Origin: Haliotis asinina
Taxonomy: Eukaryota; Mollusca; Gastropoda; Lepetellida; Haliotidae
Assembly (NCBI RefSeq): GCF_037392515.1
Contig: NC_090287.1
Location: forward strand, 12,513,001 to 12,577,000
Reading direction: 5' to 3'
Length of the DNA: 64,000 nucleotides
Positions 10,323 through 21,528 of this stretch are shown in pieces. A program made the position numbers and the translations under genes. The notes under the pieces are model-generated. The model did not search any database, was not told where the DNA came from, and saw nothing but the letters and a program-made list of their open reading frames with translations. The stretch's first letter is position 1; every line of letters starts with the position of its first letter.

Positions 10323-13300
10323 ATGCCGTCAACGACCACGAACAGCGATGAACTTGAAGCAGAAAAACAGGAAGAGGAGCCCGCGCCCTTCCAGTTGGAA
10401 TCGGCACCCAAAAGAATGCTCAAGAAGTTCCAGACAGCCACCCACCGGTTCAAGCTCCAGTTCAACGCAGCTTGGCTACAGTGTCTCCAACCCGAAGATT
10501 TATCGGTCGTTCTCCGAGAACAGCTCGACGCCGTTTTGTTAGAGCTGAGAGACCGCGTGAACGGCCATGATGGTGATTGGGTTGGGTTAAGTTTAGAACG
10601 CCCCGCCCTGGATTCCGACATCCGAATCCCGTTACGTTGCATGGACGAGCTCAAGGGACAGGACATTATGGCTCAAGTAGAAAAGTTCAACAAAGCAGCC
10701 GTGAGTTGAACATCGATGACAGCATGGACATTTTCTTGCTCCACGTTGACGATCCTGAACGTATGGGCGAGGGATACGGGCGACCCAGACACATTGTTGG
10801 TTTAAACACTTTCCTAGAAAAGAAACAATGCATCATTCAAATCAAGAATGAAAACGATCCACTCTGTTTTGCTTGTGCCATCGTGGTGGCCAGCCACCAT
10901 GTCCACAAACCGGATCCCGTGACGAAGGAATGGACCAAAGAATGGAAGCGTCTATGCGACCATCGGAGCCCAGTTCAACTGAAAGCAGCCAAGGCCTTAT
11001 TTCGACAACTGAAGATCCCCGAAGGGCCGTGTACAGAGCATGCCACGTGGGAGACGTTTAGTCAACCTTTGGCTCCTTATTATCAAGTCAAAATCTACTC
11101 ACAGGATACCATGAATCGTCTCCTGAATAAGAGCGAGGTGCCACAACCGACCAAGATCCTACACTTGTATCACCACCACCAACATTATGACGTCATCACG
11201 TCCATGCCAGCTTTCACAGGTGGTGTCTATTACTGCGAAACCTGTGACCAAGGATACCATCACCCACAAAATCATCGCTGCACTCGGGAATTTTGTTGTT
11301 CCTGGTGTCAATGTCCTGGATTCTGTGGCGACGTGGACAACGAAGGGCTCTCCTGCCTTCAATGGATGGTTTCGGAACCAATACTGTTTTCAACGTCATG
11401 CCAAGCATCCCAGCACTTGCTCCACCATTCACACTTGTCGTCACTGCTATGCCAGAGTGAACGTGAGAAAAATCCAGGGGATGGCCCAAGACAAGTGTGG
11501 CACGAATCGTGATTGCAAAATCTGTAAAGAGCCCTTGGAACCAAACCATCAGTGCTACATGCCCGTCATCGAATCAACCAAACACGATGAAGAAGAAGAA
11601 GAAGATGGTGAAAACAGCGATGAAGATGAACAACAGCAACAGTGTCAGTTTATCTTTTATGACTTTGAATGTACACAAGATCAAGGTGCACATGTTCCCA
11701 ACTTGTGTGTTGTCCATCTGGGATGCGGTAAAGGTATTTCCGAGGCCTCAAGTGACCTTTGCGAAAAGTCCATGCCGCAAAGAAGGAGAAGGACCTAGCC
11801 GCATGAAAGTGTTTCGAGGGACGACCACCTTGAAGCACATGGGCGACTGGCTGCTCAGTCTGGCGGAAAAGAAAACCACAAAGAAACGGAAGGCACCATC
11901 ATCAACAAACCGCCCACCCAAGAAACGCTCCAAAACACCCTCCCCAGATGATGTGGAACAAAATGAATACGATGACGAAGAAGAAGAAAACGTTGCCATT
12001 GACGATGATGACGTCATCGTCATTGCACACAACTACCGAGGGTACGATGGGCACCTGCTCCAGCAATACTTTCATCGTCATCTCATGAAAGCACCCCAGA
12101 TCGTCCAACGGGGGAATCTCATCTTACAAATGAATGTGGAGCACCTCGTCTTCAAGGATTCCCTCAATTATCTCACAATGGCTCTCAAGCAGTTTCCAAA
12201 AACGTTTGGATTGGCGGAACTCAAGAAAGGGTACTTCCCTCACTTTTTCAACACCGAAGCTCATGAAGGCTATGTGGGTCCTTATCCTCCCGTGTCCACC
12301 TATGATCCTGACAGCATCAATCATGTGGTGACCCAGTGGGAATGCGATTTTCGGAAAGAACAAAAAGACAACGCAGATATGAGAGCATTCCTGGATTCCT
12401 GGATTCCACGGACGCTTTCTTTGGAGGGCGCACCAACGCTACCAAATTGTACTATGAAGCCAAGGAAGAGGAAGACATCAAATACGTGGATGTGTGTTTG
12501 CTGTACCCTTACATCTGCAAATATGGTACTTACCCCGTGGCACATCCCACGATCAAGGATCACCCTCCCGTGTCTGACTTGTTTGAGCTACACGGTCTCA
12601 TCCAGTGCCGGGTCTTGCCACCCACCGACCTCTACCATCCTGTTCTTCCTTACCGCGTCCAGGGAAAGTTGTTATTTCCTCTGTGTCGTACTTGTTCTGA
12701 ACAAGAGTTTGTTGGTTCCTGTCCCCACGGTGAAGAAGACCGAGCATGGGTGGGTACCTACGTCAGCAAGGAGCTTCAGTATGCCGTTCGAGACTGCGGT
12801 TATCAAGTGCTTCATATCTTTGAGGCTTGGCACTAAGACAGTCTCACCAAGTACGACCCTGACACGCAAGAGGGAGGATTGTTTGCCAAGTATGTGAACA
12901 ATTTCTTCAAGATCAAGCAAGAGGCCAGCGGATACCCTGAAGGCTGTACAGACCCAGACGCCTACATCAGAGAGATTCAGCGAAAAGAGGGCGTCACCTT
13001 GGATCACGCTCACATCTGCAAAAACCCAGAGCTGTGGGCCCTAGCTAAAGCTTGCCTGAACAACCACTGGGGTCAACGTTTGGTCAACGTGTCAGGTTTG
13101 ACAAGGCAGAGTACATCAGTTCCCCAGAGAGGTACTTTGCCCTTCTCCGAGACGAACGGTGCCTAGTGAAGGACATCCATGTTGTCAATGAGGACCTCAT
13201 ACGCGTCACCTACGAACATCAACCAGAATTTCACAACCCACATCCTGCTCACAATGATGTCATTGCTGCCTGGGTGACAGCACAAGCCCGTCTCAAACTC

Positions 13301-13450
13301 TACTCCTACCTGAAACCCTTGGATCGACGCGTCCTCTATTTTGATATGGACAGCAAAGTGTACCGCATGGTGTACACCAAGCAACACATGATTTACGATT
13401 CCGAAGGCATGCCCGTGGAAACACTGCGTCATGGCTATAAGGGCGAGTGA
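10323..13450 (+). pseudogene. pPolB: Polinton protein-primed DNA polymerase B region
   Basis: Broken remains of the family B, protein-primed DNA polymerase that copies Polintons. The N-terminal part shows the family segment with GLSLERPALDSDIRIP and, further on, YHHHQHYDVITSMPAFTGG, typical of Polinton and adintovirus polymerases. A cysteine/histidine-rich stretch follows (YCETCDQGYHH). FYDFECTQD is the exonuclease I motif. DVCLLYPYICKYG corresponds to polymerase motif A, ACLNNHWGQR to motif B and YFDMDSKVY to motif C. Acidic, low-complexity inserts lie between exonuclease and polymerase parts. The start is the first ATG after the TATA box at 10,282. The region is broken in several places. 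It is expressed, in the ancestral layout, divergently from the zinc-knuckle gene. Confidence 0.92.
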
Positions 13451-13829
13451 CTATTCCTGTGGACTCAAGGTGGTGACTGTTGTTCCTGATCATTCATGAA
13501 CAAGAAAACTGCTAATACTGTATATATGGTTTGTTTGTTTATCAAGAGTAATATAACACCATGTTATGTATTGATATTCATGTGTGTGTGTAGTGTCGTT
13601 TGTCTTCAGGGTTAGACGTGGTGAAGTCCATGGTCACCCGTTTATGTTAGGCACAGACCTGGTGGAGTCCATGGTCGCACACCGCCCTAGCACCTCATTG
13701 GTCAAACCCTGTTGTCACGTGTCATAAAGTCACGTGTCATAAAGACCTCCCCAACTCAACTCATTCAGACTTTAGTCGTCAGAGAGAACACGCATCTCTT
13801 GGTTTAAGTCTGTTGCACCCCCAAGCCAA
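13451..13829. promoter_or_regulatory. Spacer with E-box repeats upstream of the CARD gene
   Basis: No gene. A direct repeat of GTCACGTGTCATAAAG (13,714-13,745) gives two CACGTG E-boxes each next to a CATAAAG TATA-like box, about 100 bp before the CARD reading frame. GTGGTGAAGTCCATGGTCAC and GGTGGAGTCCATGGTCGCAC form a diverged pair near 13,620-13,680. Confidence 0.45.
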
Positions 13830-13834
13830 AAAAA

Positions 13835-14185
13835 GCAAAAAATCGCTTCAGTCTCGTAGTAGCCATCAAAGATGTCGGAGCCGTGGTCGACAAATTGGTG
13901 GAGTTTAAACTCCTTACCATCTTCATGGAGGTACGACAAACCTCCTACAATCGGATCAGAGCTTTATTAGATGTCCTCCCCCGGCGAGGACCCCAAGCTT
14001 ACACCCTCTTTTGCAAAGCTTTGAAGGAATGTGGCGAGACAGAAGCCATGAGACTGTTGTTAGTAGAGACTCCCAGAGAGACTCCCAGAGAAAGGCTCCC
14101 ACAGAGGCTCCACTCACAGACAACTGACAGAGACGCCCGAGTGACGTCATCCAAGGTCATGACATCATCGCATGTGTGTATATAA
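13835..14185 (+). CDS. CARD (caspase-recruitment) domain gene carried by the Polinton
   Basis: The reading frame contains a death-fold CARD. From about 13,850 it runs through VVDKLVEFKLLT, SYNRIRALLDVLPRRGPQAY and FCKALKECGETEAMRLLL. The LLxxLPxRGPQAxxxFCxAL block is the hallmark of CARDs and most resembles that of caspase-2 and CRADD. A basic/proline tail (VETPRETPRERLPQRL) follows. The domain is about 70 residues, near full CARD length, and there is no caspase domain: it would be a CARD-only protein. In host cells such proteins block or nucleate caspase-activating assemblies, so an anti-death role for the element is plausible but inferred. The true start is uncertain: the N-terminal helices are in frame, but the first in-frame ATG lies inside the domain. 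Confidence 0.7.
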   Translation, partial: AKNRFSLVVAIKDVGAVVDKLVEFKLLTIFMEVRQTSYNRIRALLDVLPRRGPQAYTLFCKALKECGETEAMRLLLVETPRETPRERLPQRLHSQTTDRDARVTSSKVMTSSHVCI

Positions 14186-14187
14186 AG
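14179..14187 (+). promoter_or_regulatory. TATA box
   Basis: TATATAAAG, about 45 bp before the small open frame at 14,231 and preceded by TGACGTCA near 14,142. A second box (CTATAAAAA, 14,381-14,389) serves the next gene. Confidence 0.6.
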
Positions 14188-14230
14188 AAGAGTTTGTGTG
14201 TGAGACTTGTCATTCATCATCATCATCGTC

Positions 14231-14356
14231 ATGTTGTTCACGTTGTTGTTTGTGATCGCCACGTACCTGGAAGAAAGACACTTCTTAGAACAGTTCAGAG
14301 AAGCGGTGCAAGAGGCGGTGCAGAAGCAGTCACAGGCTCGTGACGTCAATGCGTGA
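14231..14356 (+). CDS. Small hydrophobic-then-helical open frame in the Polinton
   Basis: A 41-codon frame, MLFTLLFVIATYLEERHFLE and then a Q/E/A-rich helix ending in DVNA. The first dozen residues could be a membrane segment or signal anchor and the rest an amphipathic helix. It has its own TATA box at 14,179. I do not recognise it; it may be a small membrane protein or chance. Confidence 0.4.
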   Translation: MLFTLLFVIATYLEERHFLEQFREAVQEAVQKQSQARDVNA

Positions 14357-14434
14357 CTTCACAGCACGTGCAGCTGTGGGCTATAAAAACTCAGGATCCA
14401 TCGAGACACCTTCATTTGTACCAGTTCAGTCAGC

Positions 14435-15278
14435 ATGTCAACATCTCCACGCCAGCACAGTAAGTATGTTTTTCACTTACTTAACTCAACAAAGTACGTG
14501 ACCGCACAGAGCATTTGTAGGCCCAAGGGCATCATGCGTGCACAATGCAATTGCCAAAACGTTGATTTTAATTTTTTTTTTCCCATTCCATGTTACAGGC
14601 GCTACAGATTGTCCACTGCTCCCTTCTTCTTCTTCTTCCAACATGGACCACATCATGAGGGCTGAATACATCAAATCCCCTTCGAGGTACTTTGCTTTTC
14701 TCCAGGATGAACATTATCATGTGAAGGACGTACTCATCATCAATGAGTCCCTCATCTGTGTCACTTATACCGTTCGTAAGTCGGAATCCTCCAAAGAGAC
14801 AGAAGTCAAGACACCCAAGGCCGTCCCTCCTAAATGAGTGGTGATACCACCACCACCACCTTCCAAGACGACGACCCCTGTCACGATGAGGAGGAAGGAA
14901 GTGGTGGTGGTCAGCAAGAAGAAGAAAACACCCACCAAGAAGACACTGGCTCCTCCTAAGGACACCCCTGCCACGGCTCCTCCAAAACAAAAGAAACAGA
15001 AGAAGGCGGAGGAGGAGAAGGTTCCCGTCAAGGCATCCCCTAAGAAGGTGTCCAAGAGTACCTCTCGCAAGGGCACCTCTCCCAAGAGTGTCTCTGTCAA
15101 GGGTACCCCTCCCAAGGGTACCCCTACCACGATCTTAAAGAAGAAGGAGGAGGAAGCCCCTACCATCACCACCACCACCAAGGCAGCAGACCAACAGAGT
15201 GTCAAGAAACAGATGACTACTGATGACCTGTGGAACAACTATCAGCAAACTGCTGATGTTAGCCCCGGCAAGTCTTAA
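14435..15278 (+). pseudogene. Polymerase-derived segment plus lysine/SPKK-rich H1-like basic gene
   Basis: The promoter is CTATAAAAA at 14,381. Near the start is a candidate spliceosomal intron (GTAAGT at 14,460, pyrimidine tract and TTACAG ending at 14,598). Shortly after it, EYIKSPSRYFAFLQDE...VKDVLIINESLICVTY closely matches the polymerase segment between motifs B and C (about 13,095-13,215), so this is a duplicated piece of pPolB. The rest is very rich in lysine, proline, threonine and serine, with SPKK/TPKK-like units (TPTKK, ASPKK, TSPKS, TPPKGTP), as in histone H1 tails and viral core proteins. It could condense DNA. The region looks broken. Its position corresponds to no standard core gene. 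Confidence 0.6.
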
Positions 15279-15299
15279 GTCTCCTCTCCTGCTAGCCCC

Positions 15300-15740
15300 G
15301 ACGCAACACCCCACGTTGAGTTGCCTTCTGATCTTCAAGACTTGTATGATCTACTACCGATGCTACCACCAGTGCCTGCACCCCACTGGTTGATCATTGA
15401 TGATTTGCTGGGCGACCATAGCAAAGAGGAAGAGGCAGAAGTGTTGCGATGGTGTACCAAGAAAAGTAATCATCGCAACACGTCCATGTTGTGCCTGACA
15501 CAAAACCTCTTTGCCTCGTCGCCTCATCATCGCACCATTAGTTTAAATGCCCACTACCTGGTGTTGTTTAAAAACCCGAGGGATGACTCTCAAATGGATC
15601 ACTTGGCTCAACAAATCTTTCCAGGAGAGACGGCTTTCCTTCGAGAAGCTTACGAGGATGCCACTTTGGCTCCTTATTCCTGGCCTGCTCCTACCTTCTG
15701 GCCTGCTCTTCCCTTCAGTCGACCCTGACCTGCCATGGGA
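15300..15740 (+). pseudogene. Polinton packaging ATPase (FtsK/HerA, A32-like) remains
   Basis: HWLIIDDLLGDHSKEEEAE fits the Walker B strand, and NHRNTSMLCLTQNLF, TISLNAHYLVLFKNPRD and FLREAYEDAT are the conserved C-terminal motifs of the Polinton/adintovirus genome-packaging ATPase, a relative of poxvirus A32. In intact relatives this enzyme drives DNA into capsids. The region is broken remains. It lies at the usual place upstream of the small virion genes. Confidence 0.85.
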
Positions 15741-16116
15741 GACAGACGAAAACGTGCTGTTGTTGCCACAGGCTTGTTTAAACCTGCTCGTAACCAAGAT
15801 TACCAATCCACGCCTGTCTGTGGATGAACGTCTGAGTTACACCCAACTCGTCGCCAAAGGAAACCTCAAAGGAAACCTCAAAGGAAACCTCAAACGAAAC
15901 CTCAAAGGAAACCTCAGGGGCGTCACTCCAGGAAACAGACCAAGAAGGGCAACGAGAAAACAGCCCCAGGGGCAGCCTTGACCCGCATGGTGTTGCGAAG
16001 CCAGAAGAACAAGAAGACAACAGCATTACCCCCACTTCCTCCACCAACGCTAAAATAGAGGTATCCCATCCTTATCCTCGTCAGTTCCATGGTAGCAGCA
16101 GTAGCAGCAGGAACAT
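15741..16116 (+). repeat. 12-bp repeat tract and spacer after the ATPase
   Basis: GGAAACCTCAAA is repeated about five times at 15,858-15,917, encoding repeating GNLK in one frame. The stretch then leads to the next small virion gene. No separate domain is recognised. Confidence 0.5.
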
Positions 16117-16449
16117 CATGTTAGCCCGTTTGAAACGTCACAAAGAAGCGCTCTGTCATGTGTGTAGCCCTACAGCAACACCAGCCATTTGAAACATGCT
16201 CCGTCTGAACTGATTCAAGCCATCTGCGAATGTGTGGTGAATTTGTATGGAGGTAACATTCCCATGACAGCACAGCAACGACATCGTTTACAAAAGCATG
16301 GACCACTCATGCATACGTTGATGAAAAAGAAAGTGTCTGTGGCTGAGAAATGCATACTGCTACAACAGAAAGGCAGGGGATTGGGTCTCTTGTCTGCCTT
16401 AGCATCAGTGGTGGGTCCTTTGGTGCCTCGTCTGTTGGGGCGATCATAA
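16117..16449 (+). pseudogene. Polinton small virion protein, pX-like
   Basis: The segment LIQAICECVVNLYGGNIPMT...RLQKHGPLMHTLMKKKVSV is a family signature that I know from many Polinton and adintovirus genomes, where it lies just after the ATPase. The C terminus is a glycine-rich hydrophobic tail, GRGLGLLSALASVVGPLVPR, likely membrane-active. A basic LKRHKEAL segment begins the region near 16,120. The region looks largely preserved but broken near its start. Its role in the virion is inferred from adenovirus core and membrane-lytic proteins. Confidence 0.65.
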
Positions 16450-16491
16450 ATACAGGGATCCTCTCGGATTGGGGTTAGTTGCCTCTGCACC

Positions 16492-17524
16492 ATGATGAAG
16501 CATGCACGGAAGATGGTGATGGTCCCAGAAGAGGTATGGCAAAGTCTGCAAGACAAAAAACGACAACGTCATTTGCTCAAGTCTAACCTGTTGGAACAGA
16601 AACGGTTACACACGCTTCACGATATGGATACCCTCGTTCGTGATGACACGATTCCCTTCAGGGACAGAGAGCAGCAGTATAACACCTTGTTGCAACAGAT
16701 GTTGGCGTTTCAAGACAAAGCAGCAACAGCAGCAACAGCAGCAACAAGAGCACGACGCACTAGCAACACACAACCATTGAACGGAATCCCTGCCAACACC
16801 ACCAGAGAGGAAGGAACAACACCCATTGGGAAAGGAGGGACTCCCCCCATCTTAGCTGCTACCCGGTTTACTTACCGAGTCACACTCTTGCCTGTGTAGA
16901 GGTCGCCTAGAAGTCTTAGGGTCATCCTAAGCATGGAGAGCGCGAAGCCGGTTCCAGAGTCACTGACTCATGATGTTCTTTGATTCTTCTGTTTCAGAGC
17001 AATCGTCCTCCTCCTCCGACCTCATTCTGAATGAAGTGCTGCAAACGATTCCTAAAACGCTACAAGGCAAGGCCAAACAGCTGATGGCACGGATTCAAGC
17101 CCATCCTGAGTTGGGTTGGAAAGAAAATGGCCAATTCGTGGTGGAAGGGGAACCCATGCCTGGGACTCACATGGTGGATCTTATCAATGATCTGGTGCGA
17201 CAATGGACCAAAGCAGATACTCCATGGGGTTGGAACGTTCTGGCTCAGTATCTCGCTTCCAGCAATGTCCCTCATGAACTGATTGGCAACCCTCTCCGTT
17301 GGTCCTGGATGATGAAAACGAAAGGGGCCACGCAGCAACAGCAACAGCACGCGCCTCCCACACCCGTGAAACGCCAGGCAGAAGGGACCTCCTTGTTTTT
17401 GACACCACCCCAATCTAACGTGGAATCCAAGAAGAAAAAGAAGAAGAAAGTAGCTGCAACGCCGCTCAAGGCTGAGACTCCCTCTTCCCCTCTGAACCGA
17501 GTTCATCAATGGATTCACTTTTAA
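16492..17524 (+). pseudogene. Polinton conserved protein of unknown function
   Basis: The left part begins MMKHARKMVMVPEEVWQSL with a long helical, glutamine-rich stretch. The right part holds NEVLQTIPKTLQGKAKQLMA...HPELGWKENGQFVVEG...MVDLINDLVRQW, then a lysine run and a short C-terminal WIHF. Both parts match what I recall of one conserved gene between pX and integrase in animal Polintons; the function is not known. Glutamine and lysine runs are low complexity. The region is broken or split; a stretch just before 16,997 resembles a splice acceptor (TTCTGTTTCAG). Confidence 0.55.
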
Positions 17525-17566
17525 TCATAAAAGTGAGCAGATGGTGACATCAACAGCAGTGTTAGC

Positions 17567-18440
17567 ATGAGACGTCCAAAGAGAAACAACAACAACAGCA
17601 GCAGCAAGTCATCCTCCTCCTCCTCCTCCTCCTCCTCTTTGTCACCTGCCTGGGCACGATGGCTTCACCATACCTATTACGATCCCAAACATCCGTGGCG
17701 GAGGGTGGCGTGGTTTGTGGCAACCCATGAAGTCCAAGACCGGCACCACGTTGATCGAAGCCTTTCAACAAATCCTGAAACAAGCTGAAGGATGTGTGCC
17801 CTCCATTTTACAGCCCGACAAAGGTGGAACGTTTTCAAAGAACGTTGAAAAACCGTAGGTGGCATTATTTCACCCAACATGGAACACGTCACTACCTCAA
17901 GGCTTTACCACAGCTGATGCATGCCTACAATCATCGGCTTCATCGTACGATCGGACAACGACCCGTGGATGTGCATCCCAACAACCCTTACGACAAAATT
18001 CGGATGTTGGATCACATGGAACAACAACGCCAGAAGCAACGGCAGAAGCAATGTCAGCAGAAGCACCGTCAACACCAGCGTTCTCTCTTGTTACCTGGGA
18101 CCCGTGTTCGCTTGAACAAGACCAAAGGGACCTTTGACAAAGGGTATCTTCCCAACTGCACCACCGAACTGTTCACCGTGGATTGCGTCGTGAAAGGACG
18201 TGTTCCTCCTGTCTACCGAGTGACAGATGATCACGGAGAAGTGCTCCAAGGCACATTTAACCCGATGAATTACAACCCATTCAGAAAACAGATGACGTGT
18301 ACAAAGTCAATCAGGTCCTGAAACGGCAGCGGCGTCAAAAGAAGGAAGAAGTGTTGGTGAGGTGGTCGGGCTACCCGGCCAGCTTCGATTCATGGATCCC
18401 TGAGTGTCGTACCCCTTCAACTGGTTTGTGCTTCACATGA
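17567..18440 (+). pseudogene. INT: Polinton retroviral-type integrase with chromodomain
   Basis: After a serine run, WARWLHHTYYDPKHPW is the typical N-terminal region. IEAFQQIL...LQPDKGGTF resembles the catalytic core around its second acidic motif, and RFQRTLKNRRWHYFTQHG...LMHAYNHRLHRTIG the C-terminal part of the core. A glutamine-rich stretch and an SH3-like part (PGTRVRLNKTKGTFDKGY) follow. The end holds a chromodomain: VYKVNQVLKRQ...EVLVRWSGYPASFDSWIPE. Intact relatives insert the element and make 6-bp duplications, matching GATAAG here; the chromodomain probably guides insertion toward modified histones. Broken in several places. Confidence 0.9.
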
Positions 18441-19246
18441 ACTTCGAACGCTTGACCAGGATTTACAGTTCAGGAGCACTGGATGTGACCATGATCGAAG
18501 AGAAATCATCCGAGCCGTCAGCGTAAAGGTGATCATTCCAGAAGGCATGTATTCCGCTCGGTGCTTCAGCGTGCGTGTCTGTGCACCATTGTTGGAAAAG
18601 CATACAGCTAATGTGTACCAGACGGATGCCAGAGGTCGTTACACCGTCACTGTAAACTACCCCAAAGAAGAACTCCAATTTGAAATGCGCGGCCCAACGC
18701 ACGTCAACTTTTATGCTCCCACACCGAAAGGCAGGGTCATCTTGGGCTCTTCCTGCAAAACAGCCACCCAACCGGACCACGATGCCATCAGGTCTGCCTA
18801 CATCACTCAACTGGTGTTGCCTGCTTCCTTGGTATGCATGCTAGGATTTATGCAGCTCCCCATGATCGACGAAGCAGAGGAAATAAGTCAAGTCTACACT
18901 TACCCTGTCCAAGTGAGTGTACGTCCTCTTGTTGTAGGGGAACAGGAAGCCGACCATCTGGCTGGCTTTGATATAGTGTACATCTACTCGGATGTGGTGG
19001 AAGATCAAATCGTCGGGGATACAATGGCTCCCTTACTGATGCATGTTCACGTATCTCGTCAGATGATGGAAGACAGCGTCGTGATGAAAACTCCCCAGCA
19101 TGTACGCTACATGGGATTGCGCCAGGGAACCACTGATGCCATTTAAATCTATGTAATGGACGACATAGGACGTCCCGTGCCATTCCAGAGTGGGAAGACC
19201 ATCGTGATACCCCTTTTCCGTCCCCGTCGTCTGGGCACGTACTGAC
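18437..19246 (+). pseudogene. Polinton minor capsid (penton, single jelly-roll) region
   Basis: The family segments are VKVIIPEGMYSA, YTVTVNYPKEELQF, VGDTMAPLLMHVHVSRQM and, near the end, DDIGRPVPFQSGKTIVIPLF. These are the signature of the Polinton/adintovirus penton, a single jelly-roll protein at capsid vertices. The length of about 260 codons is normal. ATG at 18,437 directly follows the integrase. It is nearly preserved, with few breaks. Confidence 0.85.
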
Positions 19247-19490
19247 ATGGCAGGGCATCAGTGTATCCAACACCGGTGCAGCACCGGCTTGGGTGGCCAG
19301 CAACAACAACAAGGACGAGGTTTAGACACATACCAAGGTCGCATTCATCAACGAGGGAGAGGTCTCGGAAACATCTTGGGAAGCTTGGGCCATTCAGCCC
19401 TCTCCATTCTGAAGACGGTGGGAAGAAGAAGAAGAAACAACAAAAAAGTCGTCATGGAACTTTGTGTCATTGAACTTTGTCATTGGACTT
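19244..19490 (+). pseudogene. pVI-like small virion protein region
   Basis: A short glycine/arginine-rich frame with DTYQGRIHQRGRGLGNILGS and a basic tail (GRRRRNNKK). The (Y)xGxxxQRGxGLG segment between penton and major capsid genes is typical for Polinton minor virion proteins compared with adenovirus pVI; RGRGLG resembles an adenain cleavage site. No catalytic residues are expected. Whether it is whole is unclear. Confidence 0.55.
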
Positions 19491-19604
19491 GACATAAAAG
19501 GATCATTCCCATGGAAAAGTGTCAGTTCAACACCAGACACGAACCTGTCAAGACCTGTTGGACGTACCTGTTGGGCAGACCTGTTGGGCAGACCTGCCAA
19601 GATA

Positions 19605-20897
19605 ATGCGTCAGGATGCTTGTGAATGTGCCAAGTCGCAGTTGGATCTCTTTTCGGTTCCCCCGTGTTGACATCAGTTCAAGAGGGTCAGTGGATTCGAT
19701 ACAGTCCTCTTGCACTCCCTTCGGTGGTGGGTCCCCCCCCAGTTTAACATTGCTAACATCGATTTGAATCAGTGTTACCTCCGCATCTGCCTCAAAATCA
19801 AGAATACCGATGGCACGGATGCCACTCATGATGGGGATGACCGACGCGTCGTGGGGATGAACAACATGATGCATTCCCTCTTTCGAGAAGTGCGTGTGCA
19901 AGTGGGACACAACCAGTTGGAAATCACCCCCTCCATGGGAACCTATCCCTACCGAGCCTATTTGGAAACGTTAGTGAGTTATGGGAAGGCAGCCAAAGGG
20001 ACGCATCTCCAGTGCCCAGGATGGTACACCAATGAATCTGGGAAAATGGATGACTTCAATGCCGTCGCTCAGAATGTCAATGCAGGACTCGTCGCACGAC
20101 GGCGGGTCATTCTACCCACACGAGAAGTGGAACTGACAGGCCGTCTCCACTGTGACCTGTTTCTCCAAGACCGGTATCTGGTGGATGGTGTCCCCATGAA
20201 ACTAGAACTGATTTGGAGCCCGAGTGATTTCTACTTGAAGAGTGCTGGAGATGTGGAATGTCGATTTGAACTGACCAAAGCCGAGTCAACATCGATCCTG
20301 CCATCAGGGAACAGCACATGAAACACATGTCACCAGGAGTCATGGCCAAATATCCTTTGACCCGAGTCCAAGTCACGGCTCATGACATTCCAGGAGGAGG
20401 GCGCGATTTCCACAAAGATCAACTGGTGGGAGGACAACTGCCCAAACGAGTGGTGTTGGGACTGGTGGACAACGATGCTTTTGCCAGCAGCAAGGAAATG
20501 AACCCCTTCCATTTCAAGCACAACAACGTGACCAGTCTCAAACTGAAACTCAAAGGCCAGTAAGTGCATGGCACAGAAATCAAAAGTGACTTTCAGAACA
20601 ACAGTGGTTCGCTCAAACAGTTGTACATGAACCTGTTTTGCAACACGGGACATCTGTGGCAAGAACATCCCTGCAACCTCACCCTAGACGAGTTCAGGAA
20701 CGGATTCACACAGTGGGTGGTGGATTTGACGGCAGATCTGTGAGCAGACGAAGGTCATAACTACCCAAGACACGGGAAAGTTGGGACTCGAACTCCAGTT
20801 TGCAGAACCCTTACCTCGTCCGGTCACACTCGTCTGCTACGAGGAATACGAAAGCGTACTGGAAATTGATTGGTTCCGCAACGATCTGATGGTCTAA
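19605..20897 (+). pseudogene. MCP: Polinton major capsid protein (double jelly-roll) region
   Basis: MRQDACECAKSQLDLFSVPP is the usual MCP N terminus. Conserved parts follow: FNIANIDLNQCYLRICLKI, MHSLFREVRVQVGHNQLE, YPYRAYLETLVSYGKAAK, LHCDLFLQDRYLVDGVPMKL and LGLVDNDAFASSKEMNPFHF, with YEEYESVLEIDWFRND close to the end. This is the hexon-like double jelly-roll capsid protein. The region of about 1.3 kb fits the usual length of about 430 residues. It is a broken fossil with several breaks. Confidence 0.9.
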
Positions 20898-20899
20898 GG

Positions 20900-21341
20900 A
20901 TGGATGGATTGATGACCAAACATGTGAATGCCTATGTCCAGCAGGACCCCCTGCTGCGACCCCTTTACCAAGGGACCTTTGCCCGAGCTCACTTTGCCAT
21001 CACCGTGCTAAGTGAACGACACGGACCTTATCCTAAAACCTACATCGTCAACACGGACCCCAGTCATCTCCTGGGTGTGCGTGTATCATCCAGCACCGGG
21101 TGTCTTTGACTACTTTGACAGTTATGGCTTTGACTTTCGGAATATCATCACCTACAGTGGATAGCTCACACAGCGGTGGAATGTTCAATCAGTTCAACCC
21201 TGGTTCACTGCCTCATGTGCAATGTATTGTTTGTGTGTCCTGGCTCATCGTGCCCACGGATGGACTTTCGACGACGTGATGGAACAGTTTGATCCATATG
21301 CTACCCTCGGCAATGAAGAACGTGTGAAACGCTGGTTTTAA
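20900..21341 (+). pseudogene. PRO: Polinton adenain-type cysteine protease region
   Basis: Recognisable pieces are LYQGTFARAHFAI, TYIVNTDPSHLLGVRV and FDYFDSYGFDF, the last being the conserved FxDSxG block of adenovirus-type maturation proteases. The region lies directly after the major capsid gene, its usual place. It is one of the most degraded parts of the element. Confidence 0.75.
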
Positions 21342-21528
21342 CTCAGACGCCTGCCAGACAACAACAACAACGACGTCCAGAATCCGCAGCCCTGTCAAAG
21401 GGCACAACCTTATCGTTCTGATGTTATGATGTTCTCTTCATGTTCGAGTTCATACCGTTTGTAAACAAAAGATCAGGGACGTCCCTAATCCTGACTCTTT
21501 TGTCACCATGGTTCTTGTTAGCAGGGAA

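Noticed and set aside
12144-12563. Open frames on the opposite strand of the Polinton core genes
   Set aside because: Shadows of the polymerase coding strand.
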